Part shown: piece after piece, positions 43,839-53,968 of the stretch | Numbering within the stretch: position 1 is the stretch's first letter | How the letters are laid out: each line of letters begins with the position of its first letter | From: Chrysaora quinquecirrha | Taxonomy: Eukaryota > Cnidaria > Scyphozoa > Semaeostomeae > Pelagiidae | Length of the DNA: 64,000 nt | Assembly: GCA_014526335.1 (NCBI GenBank) | Contig: JACTAT010000010.1 | Location: 681,184 to 745,183 of the forward strand | Reading direction: 5' to 3' | The notes under the pieces: generated by a model | What the model saw: the letters and a program-made list of their open reading frames with translations, nothing else | Database searches by the model: none | Told to the model about the DNA's origin: nothing | Made by a program: the position numbers and the translations under genes

Positions 43839-45646
43839 CGAGATGAATGAAAGGTCTTCCTCTTTATCTTGCTTTGAAACTACATTAATAACTGACAAGG
43901 ACTGGCCTGCTTCGACTTTAACTTTGGCATATTCAAGACGTTTCCATAACCAAATGCAAGCAGTATAACATGATCTTTCTACATTTTCTTGAACACGAAT
44001 ATGGGCATTTCCATTACCATCCAGATCTTTGCTTATTGAATGCGTGTCAATGATAAATAAATTCCCTTCAAAGTATCCCACAACCAAGGAGTATGGCTCG
44101 CAGATGAATAACGATGTGAACATTTTTCTCTTTGCGCAGAGCTCTTTGATCTTCTCCACAAGTTTCTCACGACTGCAACTTTCAAACACGCCATCTTTGT
44201 AGGGAAGCTCTTCCGAAACTTCAAGTAGGCTTGCCAAATGCTGGTTGTTTTCCATTATAGATTACGCCTCCATTAAGGTATAAAGCCTTTCTATTGAGCG
44301 ACAAGGGTTCAGTTTATTAGGGTATTCTTCAATGATCGTTTCTACAATTTTCGGAAATGATTGCATTTCAAAAGAATCTCCTTCAAAAGAAAACGTATTC
44401 AGAAGCTCATCGCATATCTTTATTCCCAAGAAAACACATGCATTCGTACCATCATTGGCAACGGCGTTTCGGGGAACAGATATTCCTGTTTCAGAAAATT
44501 ATTCTGCACATTTGCTGTCACTAGCAATCATAGCACTGCCCTGAAAAATTTCTAGATTGTATATGTCACAGGGCACAGTCTGAAGGGCATCATTCATGAA
44601 TTCGGCAATTGTATCAATCCTGACAAATCTCTTTGTCTTATCGAAGTGGGTAGCGTAGGCAGCTAGCTCTACCAGGTCATGCCAGTCTGTCGCTTGCTTC
44701 ATTGCGTGTTTAGTTGCAGGTTTTGGAGCGACTCTTTGTCGTACAAGATCTTCAAGAACAGCCCGGGAATCAGCCGTCGGGCTGGAAACAAGAGCATCGT
44801 TGATTTCTTCAGCATATGGATAAGAAATTGAAGGATTAACAATAACGAAAAGCACCATCCCTAGTGCCCAGACATTGATTGCTTTAAGATCTTGAAGATC
44901 GGCCGTTGCTGGGCATAGTTCAGGAACAAGAATTTCGGGAGACATAAACGCTGGGCTCCCTTTGTAAAAAAAAAAGACTTTAGAGGCAGCTAGAGTTTGT
45001 GTTTGTATTAAACGAGAACGACTCTCACCAAGATCTGTAATTTACATATAATTGGTGGTTTGTTGCTTTGTCATTTCTCTATAAAACCTTCAGCATGTAA
45101 TACTGAGTATTCTTCACTCCCAACTAATATATTTGCGGGCTTTAAGTCCCTGTGAGCAATGTCTTTCTCCTGAAGGTATCTGATCCCAGCAATGACATCC
45201 TTTGCAATTACCATCGGAACATGTTCGAAACCCTCAAAATCGTATTTACAGTCTGCATGTTGCAAAACTTGCCCAAGAGAATTCGTTACCTTGTTGTCTC
45301 CAAATGCTTGAAAGGAAAAGGCTACATATTCTTGCATCAACGCTAATCACGGAGATGTAGTTGCTCCTAAAAATTTCACAATGTTATCATGTCGAGCAAG
45401 GTTGTGAAGAAGCTTCGCCTCTTTCTTAAATTCCTTTTCGCATCCATTTATATCATTGATTACCTTCAGGACGACGCTCCGTCTTTCCAGAGATGACACG
45501 ACAAATGTGCCACGATAAACTGTTGAAAAAACTGCCACGTCCAATCTCCTCTTCCCGAACCGAACGACATCTTTCCATTTGAAGGTTTCAAAACAATCGC
45601 CTTTAGGTTTAATTTTTGGGACTCTGAATGACTTATTCAGAGCCAT
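43839..45646 (-). pseudogene. Protein kinase fused to putative cysteine-protease domain
   Basis: The start ATG is at 45644-45646, within the right TIR. Kinase landmarks: Lys in VVLKVIND, catalytic loop HRDLKPAN, DLGES in place of DFG after a short intron (acceptor ATTACAG near 45036), then SPEILVPE and NVWALGM. The same frame continues into a second domain with NDGTNACVF and, ~150 residues later, FIIDTHSI; Cys and His there could be a catalytic pair of a papain-like peptidase (my inference; the domain family is not named). A donor CTCG/GTAAGA ends it at 43839. Breaks: opposite indels scramble the glycine-rich loop, TGA at 45347-45349, TAA at 44499-44501 and TAA at 44262-44264. Such a kinase would phosphorylate Ser/Thr or Tyr; its role in an element is unknown. 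Confidence 0.6.
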
Positions 45647-46125
45647 TTTTCCAAAAAGCACTTAGTCCATCACAGAAAGAACGCAGGGGAAGGCCACACG
45701 TGTTGAAGCTCAGAGCAGACAAACGAGCTACTAGAATTACATTCTATTTCCGGCAATCAGTTTTCAGACAGAGGATTTTACGGAATTTTACGGAATCGTT
45801 AGAGAAAACGAATCAAATTGAATTATAAAACAACCCGCATTGTCTGGATTTCTATATAAATAGCTAAATGGATTTTCTATATAGATAGCCTTTCTAACAT
45901 GGAGTGCCAACGTAACATGCTATCATCAATGGTATTTGGCACCTTAAAATTGAATTAATAACGTCATTATCTCCAACATTCCTCCTTTTACAGATTCCCC
46001 CTTTTACAGATTCCCCCTTTTACAGATTCCCCGGGAAATCGGGGAATGCAAAAACAGTTTGTTGTTGTTCCCCCTTTTACAGATTGAGAAAAGGGGGAAT
46101 ATGACGTCATATTCCCCGATTCTCC
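45494..46125 (-). repeat. Right terminal inverted repeat
   Basis: Inverted partner of 35886-36510. It contains the kinase first exon and its upstream region, AGATTCCCCCTTTTAC tandem units (about 45985-46080) and the palindrome. Its glycine-rich-loop region carries indels that the left copy lacks. Confidence 0.85.
46094..46117. promoter_or_regulatory. 24-bp palindrome centred on TGACGTCA (right end)
   Basis: Identical to 35894-35917, in the mirror position of the right TIR, about 450 bases upstream of the kinase start. Confidence 0.55.
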
Positions 46126-46197
46126 TGGAAGTCATCTAGACAAACCATTATCATATAATACGTACAAAGCAACCGAAAGAACAACCGATGTGATACT
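46118..46197 (+). pseudogene. Virus-like ORF, first visible piece (split by BEL/Pao)
   Basis: An open frame (SHLDKPLSYNTYKATERTTD) runs up to the BEL/Pao insertion point. It is in phase with 52349-52593 once one copy of the ATACT duplication is discounted. Its upstream part is lost at the inverted-repeat border. See the piece at 52349. Confidence 0.55.
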
Positions 46198-46493
46198 TGT
46201 TAAGAATTAGGCGCTCAAATGTAGACTCCGAAGCAAAAAAACTCTTTTTTAGACTCTAGGCTCAATCTCATGAAGGTTCAACTCAATTACAAAAATACTA
46301 TATACACTATTTACAAGAAGACTGTATTTATTTAACTCCAGATTCGATTCGTAGATATATATTTCGATAAGAATAACTTCGTGTGTACTACACACTACAG
46401 GCTCTAGGTTCAACTGAGGTTAAAAAATCAATAAAAAAAACAGAACAGTCTATTTACGTAGTCTAAAAGCAAGGACGGGGGTAATATTTTACA
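46198..46493 (-). repeat. BEL/Pao 3' LTR
   Basis: TGTTAAGAATTAGG to ATATTTTACA as read on the + strand. The adjoining C run (46494-46502) is the polypurine tract on the coding strand. Confidence 0.92.
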
Positions 46494-46505
46494 CTCCCCC
46501 CTTGA

Positions 46506-47919
46506 TCAATCAGAGTCAGATTGATCAATTAATCGTCTAATCACATCGGCGTTTTTTGCTGCTTGTCTTCTTGGACGTTTAAAAATTTGCTCTTGAGTAG
46601 TCGCAATGCTATCGTTTTCAGTGGAGCTTTCTGATTTAGCAGTTCCATTCTGGTGTTTCTGTGGAACTTCAACAGGAAATAAAGCTTGAAGCGGTCTTCG
46701 AAGGCGTGTAGATTTTCCTTTAGAGTTAACTATTCTGATAATTGCTCCTCTCACTTTTCCATCATGGCTTGGAATTAGATGTTCAATGCATGCAAGTTTC
46801 CAGCGTCCCCTAGGTATATTTGCCTCCTTGACAATAACAATATCTCCTGACTGAATCTCTCTTTCATCAGTATTTTTCTCGGTTGCTCGATGATATTCTC
46901 GTAGACTAAGTAAATATTCGTTACTCCATCTTGACCAGAAATGGCCAAGCAAAGTGTTCAAGTAACGCGCTCTTTTCTCTACGGTAGATGAATCAAAGTT
47001 ATCTTCCTCGTCGAATTCTTCCTTGCTTGAAAGAGTTAGAATTCTTCTGCCAATAACGAGATGCGCTGGTGTTAATGGCTCTTCCATATCATCCGCTGAA
47101 ACAAAAGTTAAGGGTCTGGAATTTAAAACTCCTTCTACTTCTGTAATGACTGTCGTAAGTTCTTCAAAATTCAGCCTGGCATTCCCAAGGATCTTTCTGA
47201 GGCATCTTTTCAATAACTGAACCATACGCTCATAAAATCCTCCAAACCATGGAGCTTTTTCTAAAATATACTTCCATTCAATTCTCCGTTGACAGGTAAA
47301 TTCTTGAACATCTTTTTGACTAAACAATTTCACAAGCTCCTTATTTGCTGTCTTGAAGGTTTTGGCATTGTCCGAGATGATCTGTTTTGGTACTCCTCGA
47401 CGAGCTATAAATCTCTTAAGACATCTGATGAATGCTGCAACAGACAAGTCTGGTACAACTTCAAGATGTACTGCTCTACTTGAACAACAAGTGAATAAGC
47501 AAACATACGCTTTCTCTGTACCCTCGCTTGTTTTGATGTAGAGAGGACCTGCGAAATCAATTCCAATCTGCATGAATGCATTTGTTCCACAAACACTTTC
47601 TTTTGGTAGATCAGCTGGCTTTGGTATAGCATAACCTTTACTTTGAAACCATCTACAAATACGGCAAGAATGTATTAACTTCCTAACCATTTGTCTTCCA
47701 CGTGGTACCCAGAAGTTTTGTCGCAGTTCCGTAAGAGTCTCTTTTACTCCATCATGAAAAACAGCTTCATGACAATTCAGTATAATCAAACGAGTGACAT
47801 AATGATCTCTTGGCAACAGGACTGGATACCTAGCACTGTAGGGTAGATGAGAGTGTTTAAGTCTCCCTCTGCATCTTACTATGCCTTCTTCCTCATACAG
47901 TCCAAGCTCATTTTGAAGT
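46506..47919 (-). pseudogene. BEL/Pao integrase and C-terminal domain
   Basis: Same frame as the RT part, separated from it only by a TAG at 47922-47924. The HHCC finger (NCHEAVFHDG, then CRICRWF) precedes the catalytic core with Asp in GIDFAGPL, Asp in IISDNAKTF and Glu in GGFYERMVQLL. The end contains an SGDIVIVKE segment and a basic region as in the DUF5641-type BEL tail. It would integrate element DNA with a 5-bp stagger, matching the duplication seen. Confidence 0.9.
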
Positions 47920-47921
47920 TT

Positions 47922-49940
47922 CTAATAATAGCTGTCCTTCTTACTCTTGAATTCTGCTTGTAAATCATTAATCCACAAACGTTCCGCCATAGAGATATCT
48001 TCTGTTTTAATATCTCGATCAGCCTTGCTATTTCTCAAAATCTCAATGAATTTCACAACCAAAGCCGTAACTTTTAGCAACCTTTTCCAGCTACTAAATC
48101 TTGAAGGATCTATAAGTTTAGATATCTGTGGCAACTGTTTTTCTTTTATCAAAGTCATTGTTGTGGTTTCTTGGATTCTTGACTGAACTTTTACTTCTTT
48201 CTCACACTCTTCTAACACCTCCTTTTCTTTCTGCAATAAATTTACTTGTGTGGGATATTCACTTGGTGGTCCTCTGAGCCATAAAGGTCCTTCCCACCAT
48301 AATCGGTTTAACACAATTTCAGAAGCAAAACAACCCCTAGATCCAAGGTCAGCAGGGTTTTCCTTTCCAGGACAATGTCTCCAAGCATTAGTATCAGTCA
48401 ATTTCACTATTTCAGATCTTCTATTATATACAAATTGTTTGTAGTCTCTTTCAGATTGGATCCAGTACCACACTACCTTGCTATCAGTCCAGCAAAAAAT
48501 TCCATCTATTCTTAAAACTGGTAATAAAGCTTCTTGAACCGAACTTACCAAGCGAGCTGATATCAATGCAGCTAGTAATTCCAATCTTGGAACTGATATC
48601 TCTCCACTCAGTGGAGCAAGACGAGCTTTCGAAGTAACCAAGGCAGATTTCCAACAACCTTGACTTTTAAAACAAATATAGACCACTGCACAATATGCAA
48701 GTTTTGATGCATCTCCAAAAACATGCAGGTAGCAAAAGTCAGCAGCCTCTTCAAGCTTTAGGTAACATCTGTCCACTGCTATATTAATTCCTTCCATATC
48801 CTTGATCCATTTCGTAATGAACTGTACTTCCTCTTTACTCAAAGGTGTATCCCAATCATACTTCTTTCTGCATAGATCTTGAAATACTTCTCTAACAGGT
48901 ATAATAACAGGAATAACAAGCCCAAGAGGATCAAATATCTTTGCAGGAATTCTCAGAATGTTTCTTTTAGTCAGCAATAACTCTTTGACAAAATCTGAAA
49001 GGTATGACAGCTTCAAAATAATTTTGTCCTCCTCCAAATTCCAATTTAGGCCCAAAATTTTGTGCTCCTTGGTGGGCTCAATTTCGCTCAAACCACCCAA
49101 AGACAGCTTTGCAAAAGATTTCTCTTCATTAACCTCAGCAATACTTTCAGAATATTCTTCTGTGGATTTATTGAAAGCTCTGATATTCTTCATAACTGCT
49201 TCATTATTGGTAACCCATTTCCTTAGATTAAATCCACCTGCTGCTAGACATGCCTTCACCTCTTTAAACAATTCAAAGGTATCTGCAGCATTGTCTCCTC
49301 CACAACTCCAATCGTCAACGTAAAAACTGCTTAAAACCTTTTCTGCCATTTCAGAGTTCTGCATGTAATAATTTCTTATGTGATAATCTAATGTTGCATT
49401 GAGACAGAATGGCGAGCATGACATTCCAAACAAGACAGCTTTAAATCGAAATACAACAACTTTCGGTTCTTCATCTGCTATATCTTCAATCCACAGAAAA
49501 CGCATAAGATCTCTTTGTTCTTTATTTACAGCGATATTCAAAAAAGCTTTTTCAATATCGGCAGCTAATCCAATGTTGTAGGCACGAAATCTCACTAAAA
49601 TATCAACAATTGCTGGAGCTAGAGAAGGCCCAACATAAACACATTCATTGAGTGAGGGTAATGCTGGCCTAGCCTTTGAGCTTGCATCAAAAACAACTCG
49701 TAGTTTGGTAGTGAGAGCTTCTTGACGTATAACCGCCTGATGTGGCAGATAGTGTACTCTGCCAGGTTCCGTTTCTGACTCGGAGGTAACTCTTTCGACG
49801 ATTCCACCGCGTTCCTGCTCTTTGATAATGTTGTTGTAGGCTGAGAGTGTCTCTGGGTCACTGCGAAGGCGCTTTACTAACGAATTTAATCTTCTCAAAC
49901 TCAAGTCATAATTGTCAGGTAATAACTCATGTTTGCCTTC
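47922..49940 (-). pseudogene. BEL/Pao reverse transcriptase, A17-type region and RNase H
   Basis: RT motif A is ADIEKAFLNIAV and the active site FYVDDWSCGG. FDPLGLVIPVIIPVREVF marks the region annotated as Peptidase_A17 in BEL polyproteins. RNase H has FGDASKLAYCAV and FCWTDSKVVWYW. The frame is open for 660 codons and ends at TAG 47922-47924. It joins the protease frame by a one-base shift near 49935-49945, where the similarity continues but the frame changes. Confidence 0.9.
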
Positions 49941-50902
49941 AATGGAAGTTTAACGCAATATTTTTCCCCGTCTTTGGAGATGTTCTTCAGAAAGGACTCG
50001 TGAACTGTGTCTTTTTCTCGGATTCCAATAGATTCAAAGTCCCATAAATGATTTAGAATTTCGTCTGAAGACTGATGATCTTTTATGGCTATTTCAGCTC
50101 TCAGTACATGTGTTGAAACGAAATTTGTATTTTCTGCTGTTAAACAATCACGTTCCTCCCTCGGAACTGGCCCAGACAGCACCCAACCGAGTTTTGTTTC
50201 CTGAGCTAGGAGATCATTATTCTCCCCCCGTCTCACTTGTCCAGTAAAGAATCTGGCAAGATAATCCGATCCGATTAACACATTGACCTCGCTGTCTTGC
50301 AAACCATTGTTGACATCTGAGATTTCTATACCGCGTAGGTGTTCAAATTTCTCTATAGCTGATTGAATGTTTTGTGAAGATATTGGCTCACAAATCTTTG
50401 CTGTGGCGTAGGCTTGAATTGATGTTTTGAAATCTCCATGCACACTGCTGAGAGAAAATTCTACGACTTCGTGGTTGTTGACTGAACTTCCGCCTCCAAA
50501 AACTTTGACCTGTAAAGGTTCTCGCCTAACAGATTTCAGATTTAGTTTCTCCTTTAGATCTTGACAAATAAAACTTCTTTGGCTTCCCGAATCAAATAAT
50601 ACGCGTACGCGAATTTTCTCGTTGGAATTATTCGTACTGACATATGCTTGAGCGGTTTGTAGTAAAATGTTATCCTTGGAGCCAACGTGCAGGGCGTTTG
50701 TTTCGGTACCGCGCGATTCTGGATTCTCTGAGGTTGCGGTTGCATTTGAGGTGGACGCTAAAGGTCTTGATTCTCTTTGATTCCCTTGATTATGGTCGCA
50801 AACACTGACATGATGTCGTCCACCGCACTCAAAAACACTTCCCTTTCGACTGACAGTTTCTTCCAATATGGTTCTTGCGTAGACAAACGAAGCATCGACC
50901 AT
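49901..50902 (-). pseudogene. BEL/Pao aspartic protease region
   Basis: Contains the active-site triad VLFDSGSQRSF and the downstream GSDYLARF and LGWVLSGPV segments typical of the DUF1758 protease of BEL elements. The N-terminal ~25 codons of this frame overlap Gag and are not genuine; true similarity starts at ECGGRHH, the third zinc knuckle, where the Gag frame is left. The polyprotein would be cut by this enzyme. Confidence 0.85.
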
Positions 50903-52028
50903 CTTTCTTCAAAACATCTTTCCGCGCGTTTTTATTCGTTATGATGGTACAGCTGTTTGATGTGTGGCCTTGTTGTTTGCAATATGTACAGGTACTGGAA
51001 CCAGGTTTTCTTTCGTGAAATACTAACGCTGCTGCTGTTGTAGGTGGCTTTCTATACTCCGTAAAATTCCCCTGAGTTTTAGGCTGATGGGAGGGCAAGG
51101 CGGCTTGAATACCGGAGCAACGCTCGCGGTTTTCAACTTCTTCGCGTAATAGATCCAACAAACGGTTTAACTCCCATTGTCCATCCTTGATTTGGCGTCC
51201 GATTAGGAGGCGAACGTCCTGCGGTATCTTACTAAGAAGTACAGGAATCAATAAACTTCCATATGCAGACGTTGGCACGTCTAGCGACTGTAATCCGCGT
51301 ACATGAACTTCAACTTTGTCATACAAATTTCGCAACTCAGCCACGTTTCTTGACGAGAACAACGGATTTATTCTTAATAACGAGTCATGATGACCACTAA
51401 TTATGACTTGCTTGTCTCCAAATCTGCGATGCAGTAGCTCTATCGCTGCATCATAATTTGCCGCAGTGGTTTGCAAACCGGCGATCGCTGAAGCGGCACT
51501 GCCTTCTAATAAATCTCGTAAATAACTGAACTTAGTTATGATATCTAGTGAACTGTCTTCGTGTATGGCACTTTTATAAGTGTCCCAGAACATTTGCCAC
51601 TGAGTGACTTCTCCATTAAATTTCTTCAACTGCAATTTTGGTAGCTTTGCAGACGTTGACGTCGACGCGCGTGCTTGCGTCTTTTTCTCATGACCGCGTG
51701 AATTCTCAAACTGTTCATCGATAGACACAAGAGTTTCGTAGGCTTTTTCTCGAAATTGTGCGGCCTCTTTTATATCACTTAATAAATAGTTATCATCCTC
51801 AATCAAATCGGTAACATCATCGTCCAAGCTTTTAATCTTTTCAAGATCAGTTGTGATGGAAAGTTTCAGCTGTTTCAGTTTTTGTCTAGAAACTTCCTCC
51901 GCGTCTGCGAGACAAGCGTTCACTGCATCGATTGACTCTTCCAAACAGCTCCGATGTGCAGCTCTGATGCTTAAAGTCTTGCTTAAATTTCTTTTACTTT
52001 TTTTCTGTTTCGACAAACTGATTATCAC
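50829..52028 (-). pseudogene. BEL/Pao Gag with zinc knuckles
   Basis: 399 residues. The middle part (LPKLQLKKFNGEVTQWQMF to LLEGSAASAIAGL) is the DUF1759-type BEL Gag region. Two CCHC knuckles follow (CTYCKQQGHTSNSC, CFVCLRKNHIGRNC). The frame ends at KGKCF, in the middle of the third knuckle, so one base has been gained or lost near 50828. It forms the particle that packages element RNA. Confidence 0.88.
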
Positions 52029-52053
52029 GTCTATCCGGTTCGACTGTTGACCA

Positions 52054-52348
52054 TGTTAAGAATTAGGCGCTCAAATGTAGACTCCGAAGCAATAAACTCT
52101 TTTTTAGACTCTAGGCTCAATCTCATGAAGGTTCAACTCAATTACAAAAATACTATATACACTATTTACAAGAAGACTGTATTTATTTAACTCCAGATTC
52201 GATTCGTAGATATATATTTCGATAAGAATAGCTTCGTGTGTACTACACACTACAGGCTCTAGGTTCAACTGAGGTTCAAAAATCAATAAAAAAAACAGAA
52301 CAGTCTATTTACGTAGTCTAAAAGCAAGGACGGGGGTAATATTTTACA
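52054..52348 (-). repeat. BEL/Pao 5' LTR
   Basis: TGTTAAGAATTAGG to ATATTTTACA. On the coding strand it is followed by TGGTCAACAGTCGAACCGG (about 52034-52053), the likely primer-binding site beginning with TGG. Confidence 0.92.
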
Positions 52349-52593
52349 ATACTTGATGAACATTTTCAAGTCAATGCAGAAGAGAAGAATATGTTTATAT
52401 ATTGCTCGCTGTTAGACAATCGGGTAGTCGGAAAACTTAGCCCACCATTGTTGTATTTCACGCCATTGAATATAAACAAACACGTTGTGAATTTTGAGGA
52501 ATTTGAAAATCTATTCTACTATTTATTGTTGTACAACGATATTAATAAATTTAGTACAAAAAGTCTACAACGAGTTGGAAAAAGAGATACAAT
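52349..52593 (+). pseudogene. Virus-like ORF, main piece (between BEL/Pao and ISL2EU)
   Basis: Open without a break from the target duplication at 52349 to the ISL2EU border at 52593. It includes NMFIYCSLLDNRVVGKLSPP and a hydrophobic LFYYLLLYND stretch. The frame continues exactly at 63578 to a TAG at 63614-63616, 8 bases before the core-protein-like ORF. This tight spacing on the same strand is what one expects in a compact Polinton or adintovirus gene cluster. The product is not recognised. It is disrupted twice by transposons but otherwise shows no stop. Confidence 0.55.
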
Positions 52594-52674
52594 AGCGCGT
52601 TAGCCAAGAGTTAAAAATAAATATTACGTCATGCGCGCAAAGCAGTTTGGGATCGAAGTGCGGACAAACACAAC
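52594..52674 (+). repeat. ISL2EU left TIR
   Basis: About 80 bases with matching blocks to the inverted right end, interrupted by small indels. Confidence 0.75.
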
Positions 52675-52696
52675 ATCCAACATTCTTCATCATGTC

Positions 52697-53716
52697 ATGG
52701 CTGCCAAAAAAGGAGCAACAAAGCATTGTTGTTGGGGAAAATGCAACTCTGACTCAAGGTATTCTGAACGGCTGCCAGAAAATGTTTATTTCATTCGTAT
52801 TCCAAAGCCAGGAGCATTTAAAGATGGCATGACTGACTGGCAGAAGCAACAAGAAACGCAGAAAACTGAGAAGTGTAAGCGGTGGATTCACGCTTGCGGT
52901 CGCAAATCATTTACATTGTCGCATATCAAGAAGGACACATACATCTGTTCCTTGCATTTTGTTGGAGGAAATGGACCAACAGTTATGAATCCAGATCCTA
53001 TCATCGCTACATCCTCAAAAGAAACAACTTCGAAGGTTAATAAGACAAGGAAGGCACCGAAAGACCGAACTTTATTACTAGGCCACCCGTCATCAACTCG
53101 AAAACGAAAGCTAGGAGACGACACGGGCCTATATGATAACAACTTCGAGAGTCAAGATGAAGATGAATCGTGTTCCCGCAATGACACACAGCTAGAAATT
53201 GATGATCAAAATCTGGAGCCATTTCAAAAAGATCAGGAAACACAAACTGTGTATGATAGGCATGCTAAAACTGTTAAAAGTGTTGAAAATCTCATGTCAC
53301 CTGATGTTATACTTGCAGATGAAAGCAAAAGTAAATATTTTATTGGCTTATTTCCAAGAGAGTTTGACATTTTATATGAATTTCTTGGCCCTGCAAAATT
53401 TGAATTAACATACTGGAAACATCGCAACAGTGTCAAAAAAGTAGATGTGCAAGAACCGAAAGAACCAAAGTTTTTGAGTATAAGGGATCAACTCTTTGTA
53501 ACACTCCTAAGACTACGTAGAGGTTTCAATTATGTTACAATGTCTCATTTTTATGGAGTGAGTGCAACTTACTTAAGTAATATTTTTATCACATGGATTA
53601 TGTTTCTGTTCCATCATTTTAAAGACCACGAGGACTTGATGTTTCCTGAGAGACATGCATTTCACAGAACTAAACCTGCAATTTTCAGGAAATTCAAAAA
53701 CATCAGAGCATCTATA
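52697..53716 (+). pseudogene. ISL2EU transposase, N-terminal part: THAP and helix-turn-helix
   Basis: I choose the ATG at 52697 (MAAKKGATKHCCWGKC) because the THAP domain begins there; an upstream ATG at 52631 lies in the TIR. The THAP C2CH zinc finger uses Cys in CCWGKC and Cys/His in YICSLHF. Residues of about 210-330 form an HTH_Tnp_4-like domain (LSIRDQLFVTLLRLRRGFNY; HFYGVSATYLSNIF). The frame is intact up to NIRASI, where the Copia LTR begins. The catalytic DDE part lies beyond the insertion. Confidence 0.9.
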
Positions 53717-53823
53717 TGTAAAAACAGATAAACAAGTCTTTTGAATAGGGATAACACCCACCAGTTATTCATATATACTCAATACCTAGAATGACAATAT
53801 TTAATATATATAATTACATGACA
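53717..53823 (-). repeat. Copia 3' LTR
   Basis: 107 bp, TGTAAAAACAG to ACATGACA, identical to 60684-60790. Confidence 0.93.
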
Positions 53824-53968
53824 GATTCCTCCCTATTTTTTTTATATAATGAACTGAACATGATGAAATAAACAGTGAACAAACTAACAAAACAAGAAGC
53901 AAATAAAATAAAATGTTGATCAAATGTTTAGTGTGCAAGTTTGTGCTTTAGGTAATGTCCATGTATCA

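Larger units (their letters stand above)
35886..46125 (-). mobile_element. 10.2-kb MULE-type element with ~630-bp TIRs and kinase-protease cargo
   Basis: Long inverted repeats (35886-36510 and 45494-46125) enclose two - strand genes: a kinase/putative protease gene starting inside the right repeat, and a spliced MULE-family transposase. A truncated LINE has landed between them. Outer borders are approximate: the inverted match fades in GGGGAATC-type repeats and I could not find the 8-10 bp target duplication expected of Mutator-like elements. The left flank is a LINE fragment and the right flank a virus-like ORF, so the flanks may have been rearranged. Whether the TIRs belong to the MULE or arose by inverted duplication is not settled. 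Confidence 0.6.
46198..52348 (-). mobile_element. BEL/Pao LTR retrotransposon
   Basis: 6.15 kb on the - strand with LTRs of 296 and 295 bp that differ at about four positions, flanked by ATACT duplications (46193-46197, 52349-52353). Gag, protease, RT/RNase H and integrase are all present in order, but spread over three frames with one nonsense codon. It is inserted in a virus-like ORF. Confidence 0.93.

Noticed and set aside
47023..50047. Many 60-120 codon + frames opposite the BEL/Pao pol
   Set aside because: Shadows of the long - strand coding frames.
52020..52053. tRNA gene suggested by GGTTCGACT
   Set aside because: It lies at the BEL/Pao primer-binding site; no cloverleaf can be drawn around it.
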